Assembly: GCF_964355755.1 (NCBI RefSeq)
Contig: NC_092678.1
Location: forward strand, 21,176,922-21,240,921
Direction of reading: 5' to 3'
Length of the DNA stretch: 64,000 nt
From: Antedon mediterranea
Taxonomy: Eukaryota > Echinodermata > Crinoidea > Comatulida > Antedonidae
Positions 1 to 11,114 of the stretch are shown piece by piece (the stretch's first letter is position 1; every line of letters starts with the position of its first letter). A program made the position numbers and the translations under genes. The notes under the pieces were generated by a model. It saw nothing but the letters and a program-made list of their open reading frames with translations. It made no database searches and was not told where the DNA came from.

Positions 1-3000
1 AATCGCCTCAGGAGGAAGCTCACCTAGGGTAAGTTACTTTTAATGTTTTTGTATATGTATAATATTCCTGAAATATTTCATGAGTTTAATTTGCACATCA
101 TGTCAAGCAGTATGCTTTTATCACTGTAGAGTTTTATATTTTTTGGTCTTCTTTTAAAGGGCTCTGACAGTATGGTGAATGCTTTAGCAATGCCTGCAGA
201 TATAAAAGGAAGCGATGCAAGCTTAAGACCATCAAGTGGACAAAAATCACCAGAAAAAATGTAAGTACTGGCTAAATGTATGCCTTACAAATGATGTCAT
301 GTGTTATTTAAAAGTGCAGTTGCAATACTGAAGCAAATTGTGTAGTTTTAATGCATTAAGACACCTTAACAGGTCAAGAATTTCATCTTTGCCTTTCAAT
401 TATTTTTAATGACACTATTTCATTATCAGGTACCATGATGAAAAGCTGCGAGGGCAGGACCCAAGACAAAGGCAGCCAAGTCGTTCATCAGATATTGGAC
501 CATCTTCACCAAGTAAAGGTCCAATTCGAAGAGACCCATCTTATCCTGGTAACCCAGCATACAGGCGAGAGGATCCACGTCTCGCTCATGGGCCACCCCC
601 ACAAGTGAATGGAATAGACTATCGTGATTCATATTCAAAACCTGATCATGGAAGGTATCCACCACCAGGTGGCCCTTCGTACGGCCCTGGGTACAGAGAA
701 GGACCACCATATAGGGATGGCCCATCACCGTCATACAGAGACGGGCCACCACCTCATCGTGATGTACCGCCCTATCGAGATGGCCCATCACCATCATATA
801 GAGGAGATGGTCCACCTTACTATAGAGATGGCCACCCACCTTTTCGCGATGGTGCTTCCCCATATTGGGATGGCCCTACATATAGAGAGGGTCAGCCACA
901 ACATAGGGATGGACCTCAAGGTAGACCTAATTCACGGCCGGCACCAGATAGATACGCACCCATGGACAAAAGAGGCAAACATCCTCCTTCACCAGATAGA
1001 GGACCTGGCCGGAAAACACACCCTTATGATAATCGACGTGAAGACTTTAATCACCCTTCAAACGATCGATTCAGCGACCAGTACCCATATCCAGAACGTA
1101 AAACATACTCACCATCAAATCCTGAACGTTGGCAGGATGGCTACCATACATCACCACATCCTAGACGACACCCACCTCCTCATGTAGTGGATGATAGAAG
1201 GCAGAAGAATTCACCCATGGCAGATAGGAAGGGTTATCCAAGTCCAAAGTCAAGGTCACGAGAGGCATCATTAAGTTCACTCGTTAGTTCGCCACAGGTT
1301 AGTATGGTCATTCCAATAATACTCTCCTAAAAGAGCTGCTGCAATTATCATTATTATATCAGGGTTTGGGAGGCATTCCTGACATCTTTCTGGTCGTGGA
1401 ACAAGTCTTCTTAAAAACTAGAATATAAACTACTTTTGAGTTCTATATGTCCTATTTTATTTGTAGAATGAAGTTGATACCGGAGGATATTTTAATGTTG
1501 TCTTAGAGAAGGGAACAACAGGCTTTGGCTTCAGTATCCGAGGTGGACGTGAGTATCAAAATACACCAATCTTCATCCTTAGAATGGCACCTGAGGGCCC
1601 AGCAGGGAAAGATGGAAGGATAAAGGTAAGATTTGCAGGTGGTAGAGAATGCTTACTTTAAACTTTGGTTCTTTTCACTATGTAAAAACTTCAAATTTTA
1701 AAAAAAATGTTATTACTGTACCTTTTAAACATGTTTTCAAGGCCTGCTTTGTTAAAAAGATCAAAACATCATTTGTCCAAAACACTTGCGATTTCGCTCA
1801 CAGACAATTCAACTCGATTTTAATAAAATTGTCTTCAATAACTTTTGCCTTTAGGTTGGCGATCACCTTCTTGAAATCAATGGTCAAAGTACGGAAAACA
1901 TGCTGCACACAGAAGCTATTGACGCCATTAAGAGAGGAGGTACACGATTACATCTGATACTAAGAAGGGATGAAGTGTCACCAACGCTAGGTATGTTCTA
2001 TCTTATATTGAACTGTATTTTGTCTTTTAATATTTTTCAATGACAAAACTCATCAATCAAAAAAAAATGTGTAAAATTTGTATTTTAATATACTTAGCAA
2101 TTAGTAGTGTTATTTGATCGTTGAAGATTGTAGCTTTATATGGCATTTTCTATCCAATATTAAGGTATTAAATCCTGTACTTAAACATAGAAATGTTAAT
2201 AGTGCAAGTAATTAAATCACTGTACTCTCTTTGTGTTGTTGAAACATATTCCTTGTATGTATTAGAATAGTAAAGTACACACATTTGACCACCTGTATTC
2301 TTTCTTAGCATAGTATAAAACATCCATTTGGTTTTCTCCTTTGTTCCTTTTTACCTAAGCCGAGTTTCCACAAGTGACTTTGTTTGCACAAAAATTAGGT
2401 TAGGTGCCAACACTAAAACCTATAGCCTAAGCACTCTGCTGACTTTCTTTGCAAATACTTTTATTATTGTTTTAGAATCTATGAAAAGGTTTATATTTTA
2501 AATCCATATTTAGACATTGTTATTGTATTCTAACCCTTTATCTGTTTCTGCACAGTGTGAACATGCTGGAATTATCCCCATAAATACATCTCACATGTAG
2601 GTACCTAAATACTGCCCTCATTTGACTTTACACTGCTATGCTGCCCTCTCTTGTCTTGGTTGAATGAATGTTCAATGAATGATGGTTTTAAATGTGTATT
2701 AATAATAGCATGCTGTTATAATATTGGAATCTATACAATAATTGATTGGTTTAAATATTGATTGAATCTGATTGATTGATTGATTGAATTCCTGATTGAC
2801 ATTAATTGATTGAATAAGTGCTATTTGGATTGAATTTAATGAACACTTTTGAATGCTGTGAATTGAATTTTAATTTTTTATTTAAACCATACCTCCATGT
2901 TTAAACTAAACCATACAAAATCGTCATGTTCAATGATTAAAAAAAAAAGGTTAGGTTATAATATATAGCTTTAAGATATGAGGTAATAAGAATTTTATAA

Positions 3001-6000
3001 TAGCAAAAATGTTTCACTTTTTATTATTTGTAATCAGTACCTAGTTGTGTACGTATTACTGCACTACTATCTATTTAATGGGAACACTATTTTACAGTAT
3101 TTGATTTGAGACTTTGTGATTCTTGTTGAATGTATCGAAAAATAATATTGTATTTACAGTGATATTATTATATATATTATTTTTCTTTGTCTTATTTTTC
3201 TTTCTGAATGTTTTATCTAATTACAATTTTTTGTTAAACCACTAGTAATATTACTTTCTTTTGTTGTTACTTTACACTATGTTGCTATCTCTACACAGTT
3301 TTAGGAACAGAGAATAATCACCTGAAGAGGGCGCTGTCTCCGTCGATGGTAAGCTCTGGACCACCGGGGGCTTGCAGTGAATAGGCAGACATGAAATATG
3401 ATAATTAATTTTTCATTAACTTAGCATTGATTGCTAATTTTGAAGTGGGAAATTTGAAAAAGAAATGAATCCATTGAAGCGTGCAGTAAAAATTGAAATT
3501 ATTTTAAACTTTAACTTTTAAAGATTTGGACCTCAACCAAACTTCCATAGGCCCACATTCTAGCATATATTATGTTAATAAAACTTTTATTAAGGCAGGT
3601 ACATCTGCATTAGTTCTAGCATAGACTCCTCTTAGCCCAAGCCAAACTAAGAATTCATTAAAAATTGAATTTCGCCTTTATTATACAAAGACAAAAACAC
3701 CAAGCTATCACCCAAATTAAGTTGGTTGTCTCTACATTTTCCACTTTTCAGCGTAACCGGAGGTCGTATATTAACGGATACTAAGCGTTTTGAATCATCA
3801 CAACATGTAGGCTACCCAACATCCAAATTATTTTCGCTTTGCAATCTACTTAAGCTACTTTACTTCCGCTTAAGTCTTTTAAGCTAATTGTATTTTTGTC
3901 GTTTCCATTTAGCTACTGTATCTTCAAATTTCTCACTTCAATGAAACCACTTAAAACTCTAAACTTTCTGTGCCTAGCTACATAATATATATATTCTTTT
4001 ATATGTACAGACGTAAATTGTATGTTATATTTAAATTTTAGCATGAATGTGACTTGTAGTTGAATGTCATTGTTATTTCAATAACCATATCTGCAAAAAC
4101 CCAAAATAATAATAAATAAATAATTAATAATAAACAAACTAATTCATCCACTACGTTATATTATTTCAAATGTTTGATCAAAATCTCAAGAATCAGCGTC
4201 AAAATCATTTATTAATTTGCAATTATTCTTAGACATTTTATATTATTTCCAATCCCAATTGATGATTAATCCCTGTTAGTCTGTTACTAATCTTATATAT
4301 CCAATATCGGTGCAATTGAATGCTAATCTCACTTAATCTACATGTAAATTAGTTAATTAGCCACCAAAACATCACAATATATTTATTGGTAAAATAAGTT
4401 TTTCCTAATAATTAGTAAAATATTTAAATTAATAACATGTGTACTATACAGAAATATGCAAATTTATTTAAATGTAACATGTGTACTATACAGAAATATG
4501 CAAATTTATTTAAATGTATAAAATCACATACGTTCAATGTTGGTGAAGGCTCTATTCTTTTTTCTCTCTTCGTTAATATATTCTTGAACCATGCAAATGA
4601 TTTTATAATCAGACACAAACTTTAGAAAATTATGATATCAATTATTTGTATGGTTTTATGACTATTAAGAGAAACGTTGTATTGCAATCCAGTCAGCAAG
4701 AAAATGGTCTGCTATATCTGTATAGTATTTTTACTCTTAAGCGTCTTCCACACCTTCTCCAGTTTGGTTCCGGCAAATAAAATCGCATCTCATCGGCAAT
4801 CATTGGCTGCTCGAAGCCACACATGGTGTGTCGTAAAAACGAAAAGTCGCCGATGCTGTATGCGCAATCTGACGCGAACCTGAACAGGAGCCAGACCGGA
4901 GCAGGTGTGAAAGATGCTTTACTGTACGTCTTTAACTAAATTACTGTATTTTGCTTTCAGAATGTCAGAATGTAACTTTTCATCTTATTCAATAAACTTC
5001 ATTGCTATTTGTTAAGGATCATGTCAAATTATTCTACTGCAGTTACTGCAGTATACATACTGTTTACAACTACACATTGTTTATGCAATTATTTAGCCAC
5101 ATTTTTTGGCTAATGATTCAAAATGTTTATTGCAGTAAATGTCTCGTAAACGTCTGTATTTTATACAATATGATACAACATTAGAGTACAAAAATGTATA
5201 CTGTGCACAGTAAAAAAAATGTTGACATGATCCTTTATATGTATGTTAACTAATTGATAACATGTTTAATATTTCTTTCCTTCCTATGTCAATTGTTAAT
5301 GTCTTCTCATCCATGTAACCATGTTCTATTAACTCCATTATGGATGCATCATTTTGTAATAAATATTTATATTTTTTCAATATTGTATATAATGCACTGA
5401 CATACCTTAACTTTTGAAACTAAATAAAATTGTCAAAAATAAACTTAGAAAACAAATTTTTAAGAAAATATAATCGTCAATAAACTTTTTAATTGTTCAT
5501 GTATCAAATATTTATCTGGCAACCAATAAAAAAATCGTGATATTTTAAATAAGTTTCAAAATGTAAGGATTGTCAGTGCACCTAATGCTATGATGAATTT
5601 GCATTATTTTGTAACATAATGTTTTTAATATTTTAATGCATTAATAGTTTTTGATGTGAATGTTATAATTACAGTTCTTGCAATTAAACCCCATAAGTTT
5701 ACTCTAATTTGAATTAAACTTATTAATAGAACAGCTATATATATATTCAGCAACTAAAGACAATTTGTGCAGTTCTTCTGCTAACCTTTTTACCTCTTCT
5801 GATAACCTGGTTAATTATTTTGATTACCTGGTTAACTCTTTTGATATCCAGTGTTGACACTTGGTTAACTATTCTGATAACTTGGTTATTACTGTTCTGG
5901 TTACTTGGTTAACTTTTCTGTTAACTTGGAACACTTTGATAACCTGGTTAGCTTTTTTTGATTCCGGTTACAGAGACTGGTAAAGAGAGGTGGATTTTAT

Positions 6001-6311
6001 AATAATCTGTAATACAACATATTGCACAGGGATATCAGGAAAATTCTGCACAAAGAGCACTATATATATTGTACTTAAAAGGGATGTTGGTCAACTAGAC
6101 TATGATGTTTTTCAAATGTATAACTATTGATTTAATACTATTGTTGTATTTTCCAGAGCGTACCATGAATACCCAGACGCCAACCCCAATGTACAGAAAC
6201 CCATTGACATCCCAGTCAGGACCCGGACCCAAGACCCCTGTAGATGCTAGTGGTGCTAAAACCTTTGACCACTGGACTTATCGTAGTTTACCAAGAAATA
6301 TACGATATTGA
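1..6311 (+). CDS. MAGI: MAGI-like multi-PDZ scaffold protein, 3' part of gene
   Basis: This is the 3' portion of a gene that begins upstream of the window. Six coding exons can be joined with consistent phases: 1-28, 160-260, 430-1297, 1467-1625, 1855-1990 and 6157-6311 (stop TGA). All internal junctions are GT-AG. The long exon 430-1297 encodes a low-complexity linker rich in Pro, Tyr, Arg, Asp and Gly. The next two exons encode one PDZ domain: carboxylate-binding loop [12 protein letters not shown], then [17 protein letters not shown] and an [14 protein letters not shown] end. This loop and its C-terminal position match the last PDZ of the MAGI (membrane-associated guanylate kinase, inverted) family, which scaffolds receptors and adhesion proteins at junctions. 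The WW and guanylate-kinase domains expected upstream are outside the window. The terminal exon encodes about 51 residues ending in LPRNIRY, with no classic PDZ-ligand C-terminus. Family assignment rests on the PDZ; paralogue number is not claimed. Confidence 0.82.
430..1297 (+). CDS. MAGI: MAGI-like gene, long linker exon with YRDGP repeats
   Basis: This 868-nt exon enters in phase 2 (ATG split as AT|G across the intron) and leaves in phase 0. It reads without a stop and has a donor of the form CAG|GTTAGT. It encodes a predicted disordered segment of about 289 residues. Between roughly 690 and 920 the motif Y/F-R-D/E-G-P/Q recurs about ten times, with His/Pro/Ser spacers. The rest is basic and Ser/Pro-rich. 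No folded domain is visible. The open frames in the other two registers and on the opposite strand are by-products of this biased composition. Confidence 0.8.
1467..1990 (+). CDS. MAGI: MAGI-like gene, last PDZ domain (two exons)
   Basis: Exons 1467-1625 and 1855-1990 together encode a PDZ domain of about 90 residues. The first exon has [20 protein letters not shown], which is strand B with the GFGF ligand-binding loop, followed by an FILRM strand and [11 protein letters not shown]. The second exon has [16 protein letters not shown], the helix-B segment with [12 protein letters not shown], and the closing strand RLHLILRR. The 229-nt intron is ordinary. The domain would bind C-terminal peptides of membrane partners. 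Confidence 0.85.
3299..3384 (+). CDS. Candidate alternative terminal exon of MAGI-like gene
   Basis: A CTACACAG acceptor is followed by a frame that joins correctly to the phase-1 end of exon 1855-1990 and reads [17 protein letters not shown]. At that point a strong donor (ATG|GTAAGC) would end the exon at 3348 in phase 0, which does not match the phase needed by the terminal exon at 6157. Read-through instead gives [11 protein letters not shown] and a stop at 3382-3384. The segment is therefore either an alternative last exon or a cassette joined to an exon I did not find. It stands out because local base composition is more GC-rich than its surroundings. Confidence 0.4.
4433..4516. repeat. 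42-bp direct tandem duplication
   Basis: The segment starting TAACATGTGTACTATACAG is present twice head to tail, at 4433 and 4475, with no visible difference over the shared length. It is a recent local duplication inside the MAGI intron. The small ORFs on both strands here are artefacts of the duplication. Confidence 0.85.
5784..5955. repeat. Degenerate CTGGTTAACT minisatellite
   Basis: About eight irregular copies of a roughly 22-bp unit of the form GATAACCTGGTTAACTNTTTT occur in succession, with substitutions and spacing changes. It lies just upstream of the terminal MAGI exon. Confidence 0.6.
6157..6311 (+). CDS. MAGI: MAGI-like gene, terminal coding exon
   Basis: The acceptor TTTTCCAG precedes a frame that fits the single leftover G of exon 1855-1990. 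It encodes [20 protein letters not shown] and continues to [15 protein letters not shown] and TGA at 6309-6311. Ser/Thr/Pro content is high and no domain is visible. The intron before it is about 4.2 kb, so further alternative exons may lie within it. Confidence 0.65.
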
Positions 6312-6851
6312 GGAAATTAAAAGACTAAAAGTTTTTGTAGTTTACAACATACAGAGATTTCCTCCAATGAAAATTCGTGTTGGAACAGTGTTTGATTTCC
6401 ATATTTGGGATTGTATATAGTACCCAATGAAAATTATATTACATCAACTCTTGGTAATAATAACATTATATTTGTATGGAATGTTTAATCAAAATGTCTG
6501 TTTATATCAAGCTATTCCATATTTGGTTAAGGTACTGTTTATCCAATAGAATTGACTGTTGTATCAGCTATGGTGTGAAGTACTTGGTTGTGTTGGAGCC
6601 AATAGAATTGGCTGTTCTATCAGCTATTGGTGAACAATTCCATATTTAAGATGTTAGTGCCAGCTGTTCAGAATTGCAATAGAGGACAGGGGAAAACACA
6701 GTACTTTGTATTTTGTAGAGATTATACATGATAATACTGCCAAAAGTTTGCTGCAAAAGAGGATTTCTTTTTGTTTGATAAAGTAACATCGTGCTCCAAC
6801 AAGCTGATAGATGAGGTTGTGGTATGCCATGGATTGAACTGAATGGAGCCA

Positions 6852-7072
6852 AGTTGTAATTGGTTGAAACAACACTAACTTATGATTGGTTCAAACAATA
6901 CCAACTTATGATTGATTCAATTAACATCAACTTATGATTGGTTCAACTAACAACAACTTGTTATTTGTTGAAACAATGACAACTTATGATTGGTTGAAAT
7001 AACATCAACTTGTGATTGGTTGAAATAACATCAACTTGTGATTGGTTAAAACAAACTTGTGATTAAGTGGAA
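6852..7072. repeat. Minisatellite with repeated ATGATTGGTTGAA (inverted CCAAT) units
   Basis: Seven to eight imperfect units of about 26-30 bp carry the core CAACTTATGATTGGTT followed by GAAATAACAT. Each core contains ATTGG, the reverse of the CCAAT box. Copies differ by single bases (TTATG/TTGTG, GGTTC/GGTTG). Confidence 0.75.
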
Positions 7073-7516
7073 TCATGTAAAAGATTGGACATAGTATTCA
7101 ATAATTGTTGAGATGAATTAAGTGTAGAAAAAGAATCTTTTCTTGATTGGACCAGTGAAGTTTGAGCCACGATTTTAAAACACAATGTTCAAATTGAAAA
7201 ACATTGCAAGGAGTCAAATGATAAGATTAACTGATAAATCATATTCCATGATTCTCTCTTCGAAAGAACGCAGAGATTTGATTGGGTAATACTGATAGTG
7301 TTTATTTGTCATGTGACTTTGTAAGAGTGGTGTTTCTATGTTTTTAACCGCTCTCTTTGTCGTACATGGAACGAATAGGAATTTTTTAGGATATTATGGG
7401 TTGTATATTGGAGTATAAAGAAGGTTTTAGATAAGAATGGTGTTAAAATAACTAATGAATTATACAATTAAAATGCTTATTGCTGGTTCCCCAAAAATGT
7501 AATTTTCTTAACTTTA

Positions 7517-8190
7517 GCATGCATACCTTAGCTCTACTGCATACAGTATGGACTACTGCATGCATACCTTAGCTCTACTGCATACAGTATGGACTATTGC
7601 ATGCATACCTTAGCTCTACTGCATACAGTATGGACTACTGCATGCATACCTTAGCTCTACTGCATACAGTATGGACTACTGCATGCATACCTTAGCTCTA
7701 CTGCATACAGTATGGACTACTGCATGCATACCTTAGCTCTACTGCATACAGTATGGACTACTGCATGCATACCTTAGCTCTACTGCATACAGTATGGACT
7801 ACTGCATGCATACCTTAGCTCTACTGCATACAGTATGGACTACTGCATGCATACCTTAGCTCTACTGCATACAGTATGGACTATTGCATGCATACCTTAG
7901 CTCTACTGCATACAGTATGGACTACTGCATGCATACCTTAGCTCTACTGCATACAGTATGGACTACTGCATGCATACCTTAGCTCTACTGCATACAGTAT
8001 GGACTATTGCATGCATACCTTAGCTCTACTGCATACAGTATGGACTATTGCATGCATACCTTAGCTCTACTGCATACAGTATGGACTACTGCATGCATAC
8101 CTTAGCTCTACTGCATACAGTATGGACTATTGCATGCATACCTTAGCTCTACTGCATACAGTATGGACTACTGCATGCATACAGTATTCC
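7517..8190. repeat. 41-bp satellite, 16 units
   Basis: Units start with GCATGCATACC at 7517, 7558 and so on to 8173, an exact 41-bp spacing for 16 steps. The unit contains the self-complementary word TGCATGCA and the near-palindrome CATACAGTATG. The only obvious variation is ACTACTGC versus ACTATTGC at the unit junction. The array lies in the presumed MAGI 3' UTR or flank. Confidence 0.95.
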
Positions 8191-9575
8191 ACGTATTGTT
8201 AGTGAAATGTAATAAAAAAAAAACTTGTTCTCCGAAAGGGATCTGTTTTGTTATCATAATTAATTAGCCTATTATATCTAAAACGCATTTATAGCATGTA
8301 AATGTATCCATATTTCTATTATTTTAACTCTGTAAAATATATATAATTATGTAGTAACTTTTAATTTTAATTTTTTTTTTTTTGTGCTTGTAATTTTTAA
8401 AGTTTTGCCATTTTTATTGACCATACATTTTTAAAACAACATGTATAATTTCTGTTTTATAATTATTATTGTATAATAATTTTATTTTATACTTTATGTA
8501 ACATTGTAATAGTTTGATCAAAATATTCGCATTCATAATTCTTTTAGTTTTAAAATTAAAAATTGTGATATCGAATTTATTATTATTTAAATGTCAGGTT
8601 TTTTTTCCTATTTTGTTTTTTCTGTATTTGGAAAATTATTGTTTTTTGTCTTTCACTAAAGTCGTGTTCTTATTCTGTAATTGGATTAACTTTACTATTA
8701 TTTTATCCTATGACTTTTATTAATATTTCATATGGGGAATAAAACAAATCAAAATGTTACACCAGCAATCAAAATAGAAAAACTTTTTAAACATACTGAA
8801 AATCAGTTTTAATATACCACAGAATTTATTCTTTAAATTTAATATAAATAATGTGATGATTTGTGATATATTAAAATCATTATTTGTAAAATAAAGGTAG
8901 GCTGAAATTCATTTTTGTACAGTACAGTTAGATAAATCATTGTTATTGTAAATATACTTTAAGATTATCTTGGATAAGAAATTGACAAAGGTGTTTCTGC
9001 TGGATAAAATGAATCTGTTCCATATAGAAAGAATGCAATATTCCAGTTTAATAGTAGCCATTTTGAATTACCATAGTAACCGACAACAAACTAATTATCA
9101 TATTTATTTGCCATGATTTTAGAAACATTCCCAACTGTCGAATTCCATTTAGAGTTAGATACTGAATTCAAATATCAAATATAGTTAGGTAGGTCATTAT
9201 TTTAATCTGCTACTGCACTATTCATTTTGATAATGGGGATGACGCCTTTTGTTGTTCATGGTTGATCCAAATGATATATTTGATTTTCCAATTTATTGCA
9301 CTGGAACTTTGTAAAACTCCGATTTTACCACAAGTCTATCATAATGTATTGGATGATTTTAATTTTACTAACATAAAAATAAAACACCATTATTTGATAC
9401 CATATCTGACCTAGTATATTCTTACCAAATGTATTCATAAAACGTGGAATTGGAGTGTAGTTATAATAATAAAGGGAACTGTGTCATAATTCTTCTACTT
9501 CAGTCACTGCAGTTAACTACATTTCGTTTATGCAAGTAGCAAGCATACAGGCTCTTTTGTTGGGTAATCACAAAC
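8191..9575. other. AT-rich intergenic stretch without recognised gene
   Basis: Homopolymer runs and short spurious open frames only. No splice-bounded exon, RNA gene or clear repeat was recognised. Confidence 0.5.
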
Positions 9576-9861
9576 AAAGCTTAGTTCCAACTACGACGCA
9601 AGGACGAAAGCGCAATGCAAGCGAGTTGACCAATGGCAAACGACAATTCAAATAATCCATCGCTTGTGATTGGTTAAATTACTTGCGTTTCGTCCTTGCA
9701 AACGAGTTGACCAATGGCTATTGAAAATTCAAACAACCAATTGCTTGTGATTGGTTAAATTACTTGCGTTTCGCTTTCGTTCTTCGGGTCGTCCTTGCAA
9801 GCGAGTTGACCAATGGCTATTGACAATTCAAACAACCCATTGCTTGTGATTGGTTAAATTA
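9576..9861 (+). mobile_element. MITE related to the 10616 copy, internally expanded, right end lost
   Basis: It starts with AAAGCTTAGTTCCAACTACG, nearly the left end of the element at 10616-10775. An internal block of about 90-110 bp (GAGTTGACCAATGGC ... GCTTGTGATTGGTTAAATTA) is then repeated three times. Each block carries one CCAAT and one ATTGG, so it is itself a foldback. The expected right terminal repeat is absent. Confidence 0.65.
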
Positions 9862-10615
9862 TACGGTGTAGATGATAACTTTCTCCATGGGTGGATTATA
9901 CTAGGACCAGATATGATGATATTCAAAATCTGATGGACGTTCATTTATTTGTGTTTCAAAGTCATTGTTGTTGTGAGATTTTGGGTGCATTTATTGTAAG
10001 ATTTTGTTTACAACTGTATGCGATACAATATTGTACAGTCACTTTTAATATGCCAAATATAATTTCTTTACATATAAATGTAGTGTAATTGTCTTTGTTC
10101 TATCGTTATATGCTGGATAAAGCTTTATAAAGAAAGAATGATGGATGGGTAAATGATGCATCATTTTCTAGCAAATTCCTGTACTATAGTACAGGGATTT
10201 GATCGAAAAATGGGCGCCAAAAAATGTACTAAAAAGCAATTATTATTCCCTAATATTTCCATTATATAGAAACCAGTCATGTCCAAAACAGATTATCAAA
10301 ATGTTCCTATTCGACAACATATCTGTGCTATAGTACATGAATTTTGTCGGAAAATAAGTGAAATATTAACTTTTTATAGAATCATAGTAAGCAGTTTTGT
10401 CGAAAAATAAAAGGGTTGAAAATTGGCCATTTTTTAACCATACATCGAGATCATTTAAAAAAATTCAATTTTTATGCAATAATAATAAATATTTCTATAA
10501 TTATATGCATTTTATCGTCATCTTATGGTGTCAAGGTAAGTAGTTATTTCGAAAAAATAAAGAGAACAAATTGGCTTGCCTATTTTTTATTTTCAAACAT
10601 GAACAACTATTAAGT

Positions 10616-10775
10616 AAAGCTTAGTTCCCACTATGACGCAACGCAAGGACGTAAACGCAACGCAAGCGTGTTGAACAATGACCAGCGACAGTCGAAAATT
10701 CATCGCTTGTGATTGGTCAAATCACTTACGTTGCGTTACGTTCTTGTATTGCGTCTCTAGTGGGAACCAAGCTTT
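10616..10775. mobile_element. MITE with AAAGCTTRGTTCCCACTA terminal inverted repeats
   Basis: The left end reads AAAGCTTAGTTCCCACTA and the right end is its inverted match, TAGTGGGAACCAAGCTTT. Complementarity continues inward (GACGCAACGCAAGGACGT against ACGTTCTTGTATTGCGTC). Length is 160 bp with no coding capacity, as for a non-autonomous DNA transposon. Confidence 0.8.
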
Positions 10776-10989
10776 GCGAACAATCTCTATGGAATGACGT
10801 ATTAGTTTTTTTTTTATGGAAACGAAGGTGGACATCGACAACACATTCCCAATTACGGAAAGAAAAACACGAGTTACACGGAAACGTAAACAGTACAGAG
10901 ACAAAGACGAAAACGGGGAGAGACAAGAAGCACGGTGCGAGCAGAACAATGTGCATGTTTTTTAGCGGAATTCAGGTGAGTCATCAACA

Positions 10990-11114
10990 TTCCAGAGTGA
11001 CGTGATATCCAATCACGGTGTGGGTTAATTTGCATATCCAGCAGATCGACGCGTAAGCGTGTATACGCACACGCTCGTCATTCGTCGTCGACTAAGCAGC
11101 GGAGGAGGGTGTGA
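10990..11114 (+). promoter_or_regulatory. Putative CpG-rich promoter with CRE-like, CCAAT and octamer words
   Basis: Within about 100 bp occur TGACGTGA (near 10998), CCAATCA (near 11009) and the octamer ATTTGCAT (11028-11035). A CpG-dense segment with many CG dinucleotides (ACGCGTAAGCG, CGTCGTCGAC) follows. This stands out from AT-rich flanks and directly precedes the ATG at 11115 and a donor at 11136. It is read as a promoter by composition and word content only. Confidence 0.4.

Larger units (their letters stand above)
1991..6156 (+). other. MAGI-like intron with alternative exon candidate and simple repeats
   Basis: This AT-rich intron holds the 3299-3384 exon candidate, an ATTG simple repeat near 2740-2815, a 42-bp duplication at 4433-4516 and a CTGGTTAA-type minisatellite at 5784-5955. 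Near 4760-4910 there is a short GC-richer patch with a CTCTCCAG-like acceptor and a following GCAG|GTGTGA. Its frames close quickly, so I do not call it an exon. Nothing else is recognised. Confidence 0.5.
6312..8760 (+). other. Presumed MAGI-like 3' UTR and 3' flank
   Basis: No coding frame of note follows the stop at 6311. The stretch contains the CCAAT-type repeats at 6852-7072 and the 41-bp satellite at 7517-8190. Poly(A) signal candidates are AATAAA at about 8210 (followed by an A-run) and at about 8737. I cannot tell which is used, so the UTR end is uncertain. Confidence 0.4.

Noticed and set aside
605-1330. Full-length open frame starting at 605 as an independent 241-residue gene
   Set aside because: It is the MAGI exon frame read through its donor at 1298 into the intron; the ATG is internal. 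The frames at 624 and on the minus strand at 426-863 are shadows of the same repeats.
4677-4883. 68-codon frame with a hydrophobic start as a small secreted protein or MAGI exon
   Set aside because: The frames after the inner CTCCAG acceptor close quickly in all phases and none matches the phases of neighbouring exons convincingly.
7517-8190. CRISPR-like array
   Set aside because: Pure 41-bp tandem units without spacers.
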